Of a stretch of DNA of 64,000 nt, positions 49,918 through 58,075 are shown piece after piece. The position numbers and the translations under genes were made by a program. Source of the stretch: Chimaeribacter coloradensis (GTDB lineage Bacteria; Pseudomonadota; Gammaproteobacteria; Enterobacterales; Enterobacteriaceae); NCBI RefSeq assembly GCF_002858715.1, contig NZ_PJZH01000005.1:124001-188000 (forward strand), given 5' to 3'. The notes under the pieces were generated by a model. The model worked only from the letters and a program-made list of their open reading frames with translations, was not told the origin of the DNA and searched no databases. Position 1 is the stretch's first letter. Each line of letters begins with the position of its first letter.

Positions 49918-50763
49918 TCAGCCTTTGACGCCGCCATCAGTGAGATTGCCTTTGATGAATTTTTCCGACAGCGCATACATCGCCACTACCGGCAATGCCG
50001 TGACCAGCGAGGCGGCCATCATGCGGCCCCAGATGTAGTCAGGGGTGCTGAACAGGGCGTTGAGGCCCACCGGCAGGGTGAAGTGCTTCGCGTCGGACAG
50101 GAAAATCGAGGCGAACAGGTAGTCATTCCACGCCACCATGAAGCAGTAGACGAACACGGAAATGATGCCGGAGATCGCCAGCGGCACGGTGATGTAGAAG
50201 ATGATTTGCAGCCGGTTGAGGCCGTCCATCATCGCCGCTTCCTCGATGTCTTTCGGGATGGTGTCGAAGTAGCTTTTCAGCATAAAAATGGCGGTCGGCA
50301 GGGTCTGCACCACCATGGTGATCACCAGCGCGGTCAGGGTGTCATACAGCCCCAGCGACGAGATGATCTTGAACAGCGGCACCACCAGCAAAATGCCGGA
50401 GAACATATAGACCGTGTAAAAACTGGTGTTGATGGTGATTCTTCCCTTGAAGCGCAGCCGCGACAGGGCATAGGCCCCGAGAATGCCGAGCAGCACCGCA
50501 ATGCCGGAGGCGATCAGCGACACGCTCAGGCTGTTTTTGAAGTAGGCCATAAACGGGAAGATCGCTGGGTTGAAGATGTCCGCGTAGTGCTGCCACGTCC
50601 AGTTTTCCGGCCACAGCGTCGGGTGCAGGGAGATCGCCTCTTTACTGCTTTTGAACGAGGTCATCAGCATGATGAAGAAGGGGAACAGCACCACCGCGAG
50701 AAACGCGATCAACGCCAGGTAGAACCCGCCCCGGCGCAGCAGGGAACGTTTAGTTGTTGCCAT
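49918..50763 (-). CDS. ycjP: ABC sugar transporter permease YcjP
   Basis: A 281-residue inner-membrane permease of the MalG/CUT1 type with about six membrane segments and the EAA loop EAAMMDGLNRLQIIFYITVPLA near residue 190, where the ATPase docks. The C-terminus ends KGNLTDGGVKG, typical of MalG-like permeases. It pairs with YcjO. Its start overlaps the 3' end of ycjO by 14 bases. Confidence 0.93.
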   Translation of the reverse strand: MATTKRSLLRRGGFYLALIAFLAVVLFPFFIMLMTSFKSSKEAISLHPTLWPENWTWQHYADIFNPAIFPFMAYFKNSLSVSLIASGIAVLLGILGAYALSRLRFKGRITINTSFYTVYMFSGILLVVPLFKIISSLGLYDTLTALVITMVVQTLPTAIFMLKSYFDTIPKDIEEAAMMDGLNRLQIIFYITVPLAISGIISVFVYCFMVAWNDYLFASIFLSDAKHFTLPVGLNALFSTPDYIWGRMMAASLVTALPVVAMYALSEKFIKGNLTDGGVKG

Positions 50764-51673
50764 GAGGAGTCACCCGTTTTCTCGCGAGGAGGATCACAAT
50801 GAAAATAATGCCGAACAGCACCACGGAGAGCGCCGCCGCTTTGCCCAGGTCGTTGAGCGCAAAGGCGGTTTTGTAGAGGTAGACGCCCAGGATGTTGACC
50901 TTGTTGGTCAGCAGGTAGACGTCGGCAAACATGTAGAACATCCAGATCGCCCGCAGGATGATCACCGTTGCCAGCACCGGCATGATCGCCGGCAGGGTGA
51001 TCATGCGGAATTTCTGCCACAGGTTGGCGCCGTCCATTTCCGCCGCCTCATACAGCGATTTGTCGATGGTCTGCAAAATCGCCAGGAAGGAGATGAAGGC
51101 GTAGGGGAAGTAGCGCCAGATGGCGAACAGCACCACCAGCGCAAAGCTGCTGCCGGGGTTGTCAAACCAGAGCGGCGCGCGGTCGAACAGGTGCAGCAGG
51201 TCGCCGCCGACCCAGTTGACGATGCCGTAGCCGCTGTTGAACATATATTTCCAGGCGAACACCAGCGAGATAGAGGGCGTCACGTAGGAGAGGATCACCA
51301 GCGAGCGCGCGGTTTTGCGGAAGCGGAACTCCCGGTTGAAGAACAGCGCGACCCCCAGCCCGACGCCGGTGCTGCCGAGCACCACCAGCGCGGTGTACCA
51401 GAAGGTGACCCACAGGGAGTGGTAGAACCCCGGGTCGCTGAGGATGCTCAGGTAGTTTTCCAGCCCGACAAACCGGTCGGACAGGCGCGGGTTGAGCGGC
51501 AACTGTAAGAAGCTCAGTTGCAGGTTGGCGATCATCGGGTAGACCACCAGCAGCGCGAGCAAAATCATGCTCGGTGCCAGCAGGTACCAGGCGAAGGCCG
51601 TATCGGTTTTTAACCGTTTCCCCAGGCTCAGGCGTTTTGCCGGAAGCAGGGAAGGTTGACTCGCACGCTTCAT
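50750..51673 (-). CDS. ycjO: ABC sugar transporter permease YcjO
   Basis: A 307-residue inner-membrane permease of the MalF/CUT1 type, with six predicted membrane segments and the EAA loop YEAAEMDGANLWQKFRMITLP near residue 215. Segments ILSYVTPSISLVFAWKYMFN and WFDNPGSSF match E. coli YcjO. The ATG at 51673 has GAGG five bases upstream; a TTG at 51676 is in frame. The N-terminus is about 14 residues longer than E. coli's. Confidence 0.93.
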   Translation of the reverse strand: MKRASQPSLLPAKRLSLGKRLKTDTAFAWYLLAPSMILLALLVVYPMIANLQLSFLQLPLNPRLSDRFVGLENYLSILSDPGFYHSLWVTFWYTALVVLGSTGVGLGVALFFNREFRFRKTARSLVILSYVTPSISLVFAWKYMFNSGYGIVNWVGGDLLHLFDRAPLWFDNPGSSFALVVLFAIWRYFPYAFISFLAILQTIDKSLYEAAEMDGANLWQKFRMITLPAIMPVLATVIILRAIWMFYMFADVYLLTNKVNILGVYLYKTAFALNDLGKAAALSVVLFGIIFIVILLARKRVTPHGNN

Positions 51674-51684
51674 CAAATCCTCAC

Positions 51685-52977
51685 TCAGCGTTTCTGGACA
51701 AGGCTGGCAACCCGGCCCTGGGTTTGCGACAGCGTGGCAGACACCTCTTTGTTGCCGACCGTCACGGCGTTCACCATTTCGCTTAAGGCTGCGGAACCGG
51801 TGATGTCGCCCATGCTGGTGAAGTTCTTCTCACCTACCGAGCCGAACACCTGGACGTTGGCGAACTGCTGCACCAGCTCCATTGAGAGCGGGCCGAAGGC
51901 TTTCACTACCGGGTTGTTCTGCCAGTCGCTGTTGCTGGTCACCAGTTTGGTGAGCGGCAGGGCAGCCCCCGGCGACATCAGCACCCAGCGGGTGGCGTTG
52001 TCAGACTGCTCCATAAAGGTGACGAATTTTTTGGCCGCCTCGCGCTGCGCGTCCGTCAGCCCGGCGGTGATGGTGAGGGAGGTGATGGTGCCGTAGACCG
52101 CCTGGGATTTCTCCGCCGGTACGGCAAAGCCGATGTCCTCTGCAAAGCCTTCGTTGTAAATCGCCGGCAGGATATAGGTGGAGTAGACGGCCATCGGCAC
52201 GGTGCCGTTCATAAAGGCGTCTTTGATCTCCATGATGTCGTTGGAGCCGGGCAGGGTGGTTTTCGCCAGTTGCTGATAGAAACTGAGCGCCTGCTGCATC
52301 TCAGGGGTATCGATGGTGATCGCGCCGTTGGCGTCAAACACGTTGGCCCCGTTGGAGAGGGCAAACTGCGAGAAGGATTGCTCCGTCATCACGCTCTCGG
52401 CGGTCGGCAGGCCGATGCCGTACTTTTTCTGTTCAGGCTGGGTAAAGGCGCGCGTTACGGTGAGCAGCTGCTGCCAGTTTTGCGGTTCGCTGAAACCGGC
52501 ATTCTCCAGCACCTGTTTGCGGTACCAGATGCCCTGGATCCAGCCGCTGATCGGCACGCCGGTGGCGCTGGTGCCGTCTTCGGTTTTGACGATGCGCAGC
52601 ACGCCGTCATAGAAGTTTTCCGCCCCGATGCCTTGGATGACGTCATTGACTGCCCCGCGGTCGAGCAGTTGTTCTTTGTCCATGACTTTGGCGTAGTCGT
52701 GGCTGGTTTCAATCACTGCCGGCAGCGCGCCGCTGCGCGCCAGGGTGATCACTTTGGTGTTGTAGGCATCCTCTTCTACCGGCACCGGTTTGATGTGCAT
52801 CCCTGGGTTTTGCTGCTCAAATTTCTTGATCAGATCGTTAATTACCGCCTGCCGTTCCTGCTCGACCGAAGAGTGCATAAATTCGATCGTCACAGATTCT
52901 GCTTTTTTATCGTCACAGCCGGTTAAAGCCAGCGCACCGAGCAAGGCAGAAATAAGAAGGGTATATTTCTTATTCAT
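51685..52977 (-). CDS. ycjN: ABC sugar-binding lipoprotein YcjN
   Basis: A 430-residue extracellular solute-binding protein, family 1. The signal is a lipoprotein signal with lipobox LTGC and lipidated cysteine C21, so the protein is membrane-anchored in the periplasm. IEFMHSSVEQERQAVINDLI at the mature N-terminus is typical of MalE-like binding proteins. It should present the glucoside substrate to YcjOP. It lies 18 bases after ycjM and 11 bases before ycjO. The ligand cannot be read from sequence. Confidence 0.92.
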   Translation of the reverse strand: MNKKYTLLISALLGALALTGCDDKKAESVTIEFMHSSVEQERQAVINDLIKKFEQQNPGMHIKPVPVEEDAYNTKVITLARSGALPAVIETSHDYAKVMDKEQLLDRGAVNDVIQGIGAENFYDGVLRIVKTEDGTSATGVPISGWIQGIWYRKQVLENAGFSEPQNWQQLLTVTRAFTQPEQKKYGIGLPTAESVMTEQSFSQFALSNGANVFDANGAITIDTPEMQQALSFYQQLAKTTLPGSNDIMEIKDAFMNGTVPMAVYSTYILPAIYNEGFAEDIGFAVPAEKSQAVYGTITSLTITAGLTDAQREAAKKFVTFMEQSDNATRWVLMSPGAALPLTKLVTSNSDWQNNPVVKAFGPLSMELVQQFANVQVFGSVGEKNFTSMGDITGSAALSEMVNAVTVGNKEVSATLSQTQGRVASLVQKR

Positions 52978-52995
52978 GATAATTTCCTGTTTTAT

Positions 52996-54675
52996 TTATG
53001 AGTGAAGCCAGTAATAGGTGTAGGGGGGTAACGTAAAGGCTTGGCCTCCGGTTATTTCCTGCCCGGTCATGGCGTCGAGGTAATTATTTTCCGGTAAGTC
53101 GACCGTAATAGGCTGGTCGCTGACATTAAACAGGCAGAGCAGGGCGTGGTTATTTTTATCGGTGCGGCGGAACGCGAGAACGGCGCTGCCCAGCGGGATG
53201 ACCTGCATGGCGGAATCGGGGTGGAAGGCCGGCAGGGTTTTACGCAGCGCAATCAGGTGGCGCAGGGAAACGAATATATCGGTGCGTAATGAATTACCGC
53301 CGGAAATTTGCGGCTCAATCTCACTCAGGGCATATTTCTGGCGGTTAATGGCACGGTTATGGCCGGTACGCGCCACGCCTTCATGATCATTCCGGGAGCC
53401 GAGCAGGCTCTGGATATAGATCGCCGGGACGCCGGGGAACGCCAGCAAGATAGCGTGGGCCAGCATAAAGCGGCGCACGCGCAGGGCATCATCGTCATCC
53501 TGTTTATTCAGCGCATCCAGGTAGGTGACGTTGATTTCATACGGGCTGGCGCTGCCGTCCGGGTTGTTTTTATAAGAGACGCGCGCGCCCTGGTTCTCCA
53601 TCGCCTGCGCCAGCGCCAGGATCTCCTCTTCCGGCAGCAGGCCGCGCAGCGGGTTCAGGCCGATGCCGTCATGGGAGGAGAGGAAGTTGAAGAAGGTGCA
53701 GCCCGCAGCCGGGGTCTCCAGTGAGGCCGCCCAGCGGCTCAAGGTATCTGCGTTACCGCGGTGGATGGCATGCAGCACCAGCGGCGGCAGCGGGAACTGG
53801 TAAACCATCTGGGCTTCATCACCCTGGCCGAAGTAGCTGATGTTGTCCCGGTGCGGGACGTTGGTTTCGGTGATCAGCACCGTGCCGGGGGCGACAAAGT
53901 CGGCGATGGCGCGGAACAGTTTGACCAGCAGGTGGGTTTTCTCCAGATGGATGCAGGAAGTGCCCGGCTCCTTCCACATATAGCCCACTGCATCCAGCCG
54001 GATGTAGTCGCCACCGCGTGCCAGGTAGGTAAGCAGCACATCCACCATGCGTACCAGCACCGCCGGGTTGGCAAAGTTGAGGTCGATCTGGTCGGCGCTG
54101 AAGGTCGTCCAGATATAGCGCGTTTCACCGTTGGCCAGCATAAACGGCGTCAGCAGCGGTGAGGTGCGTGGGCGCGTCACCTGGTGCAGGTCGGTGTCCG
54201 GGTCCATCTCAATAAAGTGCCCCTCATACTCCGGCTGCTGCGCCAGATAGCCCTGGAACCAGGCACTCTGGGCGGAAATATGGTTGCAGACATAATCGAA
54301 CATCAGGCGGGTCGAGCGGTTCAGCGCCGCCACTTGCGGCCAGTCACCGGCCACCGGGTTCACCTGGTGGTAATCAATCACCGAAAAGCCGTCATCAGAG
54401 GAATAAGGGTAAAACGGCAGCAGATGCACCAGCGAAAAGATATTTTTCAGCCAGCGGTTATAAAAGCCGGTAAATGTCTCCAGCGTTGCAACATCAGGTT
54501 CACTGAATTGATCGGCATAGGTAATTAATACCACGTCCTCTTCATCCCAGCGCAATTTACGTGAACCTGTTATGGCCTGTTTTGCCGTCAGGATAAGGTC
54601 GGTTAATTCAGCCTGGTGTTGCGGGTTAAGGGTATTTCCGTAAATCGAAGTCAGAAGTTTTTTAATGGTTTCCAT
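52996..54675 (-). CDS. ycjM: GH13_18 sugar phosphorylase (glucosylglycerate/sucrose phosphorylase-like YcjM)
   Basis: A 559-residue retaining phosphorylase, exactly the E. coli YcjM length. LLPFYPYSSDDGFSVIDYHQV, the nucleophile aspartate in IRLDAVGYMWKEPGTSCIH and the acid/base glutamate in LITETNVPHRDNISYFG are visible. E. coli YcjM is known as a glucosylglycerate phosphorylase releasing alpha-glucose-1-phosphate; substrate here is inferred by homology. It is the first gene of the operon. The ATG at 54675 lies 15 bases from the palindromic operator. Confidence 0.92.
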   Translation of the reverse strand: METIKKLLTSIYGNTLNPQHQAELTDLILTAKQAITGSRKLRWDEEDVVLITYADQFSEPDVATLETFTGFYNRWLKNIFSLVHLLPFYPYSSDDGFSVIDYHQVNPVAGDWPQVAALNRSTRLMFDYVCNHISAQSAWFQGYLAQQPEYEGHFIEMDPDTDLHQVTRPRTSPLLTPFMLANGETRYIWTTFSADQIDLNFANPAVLVRMVDVLLTYLARGGDYIRLDAVGYMWKEPGTSCIHLEKTHLLVKLFRAIADFVAPGTVLITETNVPHRDNISYFGQGDEAQMVYQFPLPPLVLHAIHRGNADTLSRWAASLETPAAGCTFFNFLSSHDGIGLNPLRGLLPEEEILALAQAMENQGARVSYKNNPDGSASPYEINVTYLDALNKQDDDDALRVRRFMLAHAILLAFPGVPAIYIQSLLGSRNDHEGVARTGHNRAINRQKYALSEIEPQISGGNSLRTDIFVSLRHLIALRKTLPAFHPDSAMQVIPLGSAVLAFRRTDKNNHALLCLFNVSDQPITVDLPENNYLDAMTGQEITGGQAFTLPPYTYYWLHS

Positions 54676-54689
54676 GTTTCACCTTTGTC

Positions 54690-54707
54690 CGTGGGAGCGC
54701 TCCCACG
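54690..54707. promoter_or_regulatory. LacI-family operator in front of ycjM
   Basis: CGTGGGAGCGCTCCCACG is a perfect 18-bp palindrome with the central CG step and GGGAGCGCTCCC core of LacI/GalR-family operators. It lies immediately upstream of the ycjM start, so the repressor encoded by ycjW would block initiation or early transcription. No second copy was seen near ycjW. Confidence 0.82.
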
Positions 54708-54798
54708 AAAAAGGCTACGCCGCGCTATAAACCAAGTCAACGTCATGGCCGGGCGGCATGGATAAGGAAAAGCATTCCAGAACGTTATTTTCGCTATT

Positions 54799-54814
54799 TG
54801 TGAGGTCAGTCAAC
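54799..54814. promoter_or_regulatory. Candidate CRP site upstream of ycjM
   Basis: TGTGA-N6-TCAAC, 8 of 10 consensus positions, about 125 bases upstream of ycjM. Catabolite control of a sugar operon is plausible, but the site is unproven. Confidence 0.35.
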
Positions 54815-54879
54815 TTTGGCTTTCTGAATAAGCGGGGAAATACTTTATTTAATTAAATAGTCGCGTTTATTTATATTCA

Positions 54880-55137
54880 TTAAGATGATGTATTAAAGGG
54901 AAGACAAGCCCGGTAACGCACCGGCGCACAGCGGCGGTGCGCCGGGCAGTTGCCGCATGACCCGGCGGCGCAAGAGGGCGTGTCAGCAGGCACCGGCGCG
55001 ATCCGGTTCATCCTCTCCAGCTGGGTCAGCAGCGCCGCCAGCATCGCCGGTGATAACCGGCAACGCTGCTGTAACTGGCCGGCATCCAGCGGCCCCTGCT
55101 GAGCCAGAAGCTGGTAGACCTCCAGCAGCGGATTCAT
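54880..55137 (-). CDS. feoC: FeoC, ferrous iron transport accessory protein
   Basis: 85 residues with start at 55137 (MNPLLEVYQLLAQQG), overlapping the feoB stop by four bases. A winged-helix N-terminal domain (1-55) is followed by a cysteine cluster PSCAAGSCGNCPAHRRC, the four-cysteine iron-sulfur motif of FeoC. It protects FeoB from FtsH proteolysis in Klebsiella and Salmonella, and may sense oxygen or iron. An open frame to 55233 has no homology beyond the ATG. Confidence 0.92.
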   Translation of the reverse strand: MNPLLEVYQLLAQQGPLDAGQLQQRCRLSPAMLAALLTQLERMNRIAPVPADTPSCAAGSCGNCPAHRRCAPVRYRACLPFNTSS

Positions 55138-57413
55138 GCCGCCCCCTTCACTGCCGGCTGCCCGGCGGGTGCCCCGGCCCGGCGCAGGCCGATGAAAATC
55201 ACCGTATTGACCAGCAACACCAGGGCGATGCACAGCCCGCTGAACGCCGGGTGCGCGCGGAAACTGGCCGTCTGGTAGAAGAGTGTCGCCAGCGAATAAG
55301 CGACATTCAGCCCCCAGGCAATGGAAAAGAGCATCCAGTTCCGGCCCGCCTCCCGGGCAATCGCCCCCATTGCAGAGAGGCAGGGCACGTAGAGCAGCAC
55401 AAAAATCAGGTAGCTATACGCGGCGGCCACACTGCCGAATTTGCTGCCCATCGTGCTCATGGCACCGGAGGCCATGTCGCCGTCCCCTTTGCTCGCCTCA
55501 ATCGGGTTGAACAGCACGCTCAGACTGAAAGTCTCTTTCACGCCCTGCCAGGTCTCCACGACGGCCTGTTTCAGCTCACCGTTCAGGGAGAAGGCCGCCG
55601 GGTCAAAGGGAGCGTCGGCAATCGCCTCGGCGGTGTAGAGCGTGTTAAGGGTGCCGACCACCACCTCTTTCGCCATCGCACCGGTGACCAGCCCCACCGT
55701 GGCCTGCCAGTTATCCGGCTGTACGCCAATCGGGATGAGCAGCGGCGTGATCACCTTGCTCACTGAGGCGAGGGCGGAGTCGGTCAGGCTATCCGCGGGT
55801 TTGCCGCTCAGGGAGAAGCTGTTCAGCGCGCCGATAAACAGGCTCACCAGCACAATCACTTTCCCGGCACGTAACACAAAGCCTTTCAGCCGTTGCCAGG
55901 TTTGCAGCAGCAGGCTTTTCAGGTGCGGCACATGGTAGACCGGCAGTTCCATCACAAAGGGGGAAGCGTCTCCGCGCATCAGCGTGTGTTTGAGCAGCAA
56001 CCCGGTGAGGATCGCCACCCCAATGCCGAGCAGGTAGAGGGAGAAGACCAGCAGCGCGCCGCCCTGGGTGAAGAAAGTGGCGGAAAACACCGCGAAAATT
56101 GCCAGCCGCGCCCCGCAGGACATAAACGGGGCCATCATCACGGTAATCAGCCGTTCACGCGGCGCATCCAGGGTACGGGCACCCATGATCGCCGGCACGT
56201 TGCAGCCGAAGCCGACAATCAGCGGCACAAAGGATTTGCCCGGCAGCCCGATCGCCTGCATCAGCCGGTCCATCACAAACGCGGCGCGCGCCATGTAGCC
56301 GGAGTCCTCCAGAAAGGAGAGGAACAGGTACATCATGCCGATCTGCGGCACCAGCGGCAGCACAGTATTGATGCCGCCGCCGATGCCCTGCGCCAGAAAC
56401 AGCGTCAGCCAGGCCGGGAAGTGCAGCACCGCACCGAGCCACTGTACGCCGTGGATGAAAACCGCCGCTGAGCCGAGGTCAAAAATCGGTTGCAGCGCGC
56501 CGCCGAGGTTAATCGCCAGCAGGAACATCAGGTACATCACCAGCAGGAAAACCGGCACGCCGAGCAGCCGGTTAAGGATCAGCCGGTCAAGCCGCTGCGT
56601 CAGCCGGTCGGGCGCGGCCTGATGGGCATTACTCACCGCATCGCAGATCGCCATGATGCACTGGTAACGCGCCCCGGCCACCAGCAGGGCGGCGTCATCC
56701 GGCAGGGCGCGGCGCAGCGCGTCCCGCACCTGCGGCAGCCGCGCCGCGGCATCAGGAGCCACCGCATGGCTGTAGATGTCCCCTTCCAGCATATGCAGCG
56801 CCAGCCAGTGCGCCTGATGGGCGGGCAGGTTTTCCGGCATCACGGCGGCCAACGCGGCGGCCGCGTCGAGCAGCGGCGCAGGGTAACCGACCTTGACCGG
56901 CACCGGCGCGCGCAGCGGGCGGTCAATCTGCTGTTTGAGCGCGTCAATGCCCTGGGCGCGGGTCGAGACCAGCGGCACCACCGGGCAGCCGAGCCGGGCG
57001 GCCAGCGCCGCGACATCAATGGTGATCTGCTGGTTTTCAGCAATATCCAGCATATTGAGCGCGACGATGCAGGGAACCCCCAGCGCCAGCAGTTGCAGGG
57101 TCAGGTAGAGGTTGCGTTCAAGGTTGGCGGCATCCACCACGTTGATCAGCAGATCGGCCTCGCCGCTGAGGATGTAGCGGCAGGCGATCTGCTCATCCAG
57201 CGAGGTCTGCGCGGAGATGGTGGTCAGGGAGTAGGTGCCCGGCAGGTCAACCAGCGTCACCTGTTGGTGAGGGGTGGAAAAGTGCCCCTCTTTGCGCTCT
57301 ACCGTCACCCCCGCCCAGTTGCCGACCCGCTGGCGCGCGCCGGTCAGCTGGTTGAACAGGGTGGTTTTACCGGCATTCGGGTTGCCGATCAGGCCTATGG
57401 TCAGTGTGTTCAT
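55134..57413 (-). CDS. feoB: Ferrous iron transporter FeoB
   Basis: A 759-residue G protein-coupled membrane transporter (E. coli 773). The N-terminal GTPase domain has G1 GNPNAGKTT (residues 10-18), G3 VDLPGTYSL and G4 NMLD; a guanine-dissociation-inhibitor segment covers about 170-270; and the membrane part has two gate motifs. The latter include IVGFGCNVPAIMGARTLD and PCLSAMGAIAREAG. It imports Fe2+ under anaerobic or acidic conditions. It lies 39 bases after feoA. Confidence 0.96.
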   Translation of the reverse strand: MNTLTIGLIGNPNAGKTTLFNQLTGARQRVGNWAGVTVERKEGHFSTPHQQVTLVDLPGTYSLTTISAQTSLDEQIACRYILSGEADLLINVVDAANLERNLYLTLQLLALGVPCIVALNMLDIAENQQITIDVAALAARLGCPVVPLVSTRAQGIDALKQQIDRPLRAPVPVKVGYPAPLLDAAAALAAVMPENLPAHQAHWLALHMLEGDIYSHAVAPDAAARLPQVRDALRRALPDDAALLVAGARYQCIMAICDAVSNAHQAAPDRLTQRLDRLILNRLLGVPVFLLVMYLMFLLAINLGGALQPIFDLGSAAVFIHGVQWLGAVLHFPAWLTLFLAQGIGGGINTVLPLVPQIGMMYLFLSFLEDSGYMARAAFVMDRLMQAIGLPGKSFVPLIVGFGCNVPAIMGARTLDAPRERLITVMMAPFMSCGARLAIFAVFSATFFTQGGALLVFSLYLLGIGVAILTGLLLKHTLMRGDASPFVMELPVYHVPHLKSLLLQTWQRLKGFVLRAGKVIVLVSLFIGALNSFSLSGKPADSLTDSALASVSKVITPLLIPIGVQPDNWQATVGLVTGAMAKEVVVGTLNTLYTAEAIADAPFDPAAFSLNGELKQAVVETWQGVKETFSLSVLFNPIEASKGDGDMASGAMSTMGSKFGSVAAAYSYLIFVLLYVPCLSAMGAIAREAGRNWMLFSIAWGLNVAYSLATLFYQTASFRAHPAFSGLCIALVLLVNTVIFIGLRRAGAPAGQPAVKGAA

Positions 57414-57452
57414 GATGCGTATCGCCGTGGGGAAAAGGGCCGTCCGTCAGGG

Positions 57453-57686
57453 TCAGGCGCGGGTTTCCAGAACCAGCGCCGCCAGATCTTTGCGCCGCAG
57501 CACCAGGCTGACGCGGCGGGTTTCGATCTGGATCGGGTCGCCCAGCGGCGCAACCCGCACTACGCGGAACAGCGAGCCGGGCAGCATCCCAAGGGACAGC
57601 AGTTTCTGCCGGTAAGCAGGGCTGATGTGGGCCGCGAACCCGGCGATTTTATAGTGATGAAGAGGATGAAGGGGCATAGGGGTCAC
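57453..57686 (-). CDS. feoA: FeoA, ferrous iron transport accessory protein
   Basis: A 77-residue SH3-like protein (E. coli 75) needed for full FeoB activity, thought to bind the FeoB G-domain. Conserved [30 protein letters not shown] carries the GMxxG turn typical of FeoA. It is the first gene of feoABC; Fur and FNR candidate sites lie about 100-160 bases upstream. Confidence 0.95.
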   Translation of the reverse strand: MTPMPLHPLHHYKIAGFAAHISPAYRQKLLSLGMLPGSLFRVVRVAPLGDPIQIETRRVSLVLRRKDLAALVLETRA

Positions 57687-57784
57687 CTTCTCTGACAGGG
57701 GCCGAAAACATAAGGCACGCCAATCTCAGGGGCGCGCTGGGTTGCCTCTTTTATCGCCAACGCGGTGAGGCGCAGTGAGAGTAG

Positions 57785-57799
57785 TGAGAATCGTTATCG
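57785..57799. promoter_or_regulatory. Fur box upstream of feoA
   Basis: TGAGAAT-C-GTTATCG fits the 7-1-7 Fur consensus TGATAAT-N-ATTATCA with three substitutions. It is centred about 106 bases upstream of feoA and would overlap the transcription start implied by the FNR site. Confidence 0.65.
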
Positions 57800-57835
57800 T
57801 GTTCAATCCGGTGACCGGCCCGATCTTGCCCTTAC

Positions 57836-57849
57836 CTAATCCAGATCAA
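57836..57849. promoter_or_regulatory. FNR box upstream of feoA
   Basis: CTAAT-N4-ATCAA agrees with TTGAT-N4-ATCAA at 8 of 10 positions. If centred at -41.5 on the minus strand, transcription would start near 57801, next to the Fur box. Anaerobic activation of feo by FNR is established in E. coli. Confidence 0.55.
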
Positions 57850-58075
57850 TGTTCCGGCAAATTTAGTCAAAAAATAGCCAGTCTGCGGCGTGTATCACCT
57901 GTGCCGGCCGGCACCCTTTTCCGGATGAGCCATGAAAAATCAGCGGGATAGGTTAATTTCCGATTAACGGAACGTAGTGGGAAGGTGAAAGGCAGGTAAA
58001 AAGAGAAGGCGGGTAAACAGTGCAGGAAGCAGGCAGGAAAGGTTCCGCCACCCCGGCAGGGTGGCGGAACCGGCC

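Larger units (their letters stand above)
57687..58075. other. feoA-tex intergenic region
   Basis: 389 bases with no supported gene. It holds the feoABC promoter, to which the Fur and FNR sites point, and the 3' end region of tex. No terminator with a T run was found for tex. Confidence 0.45.
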
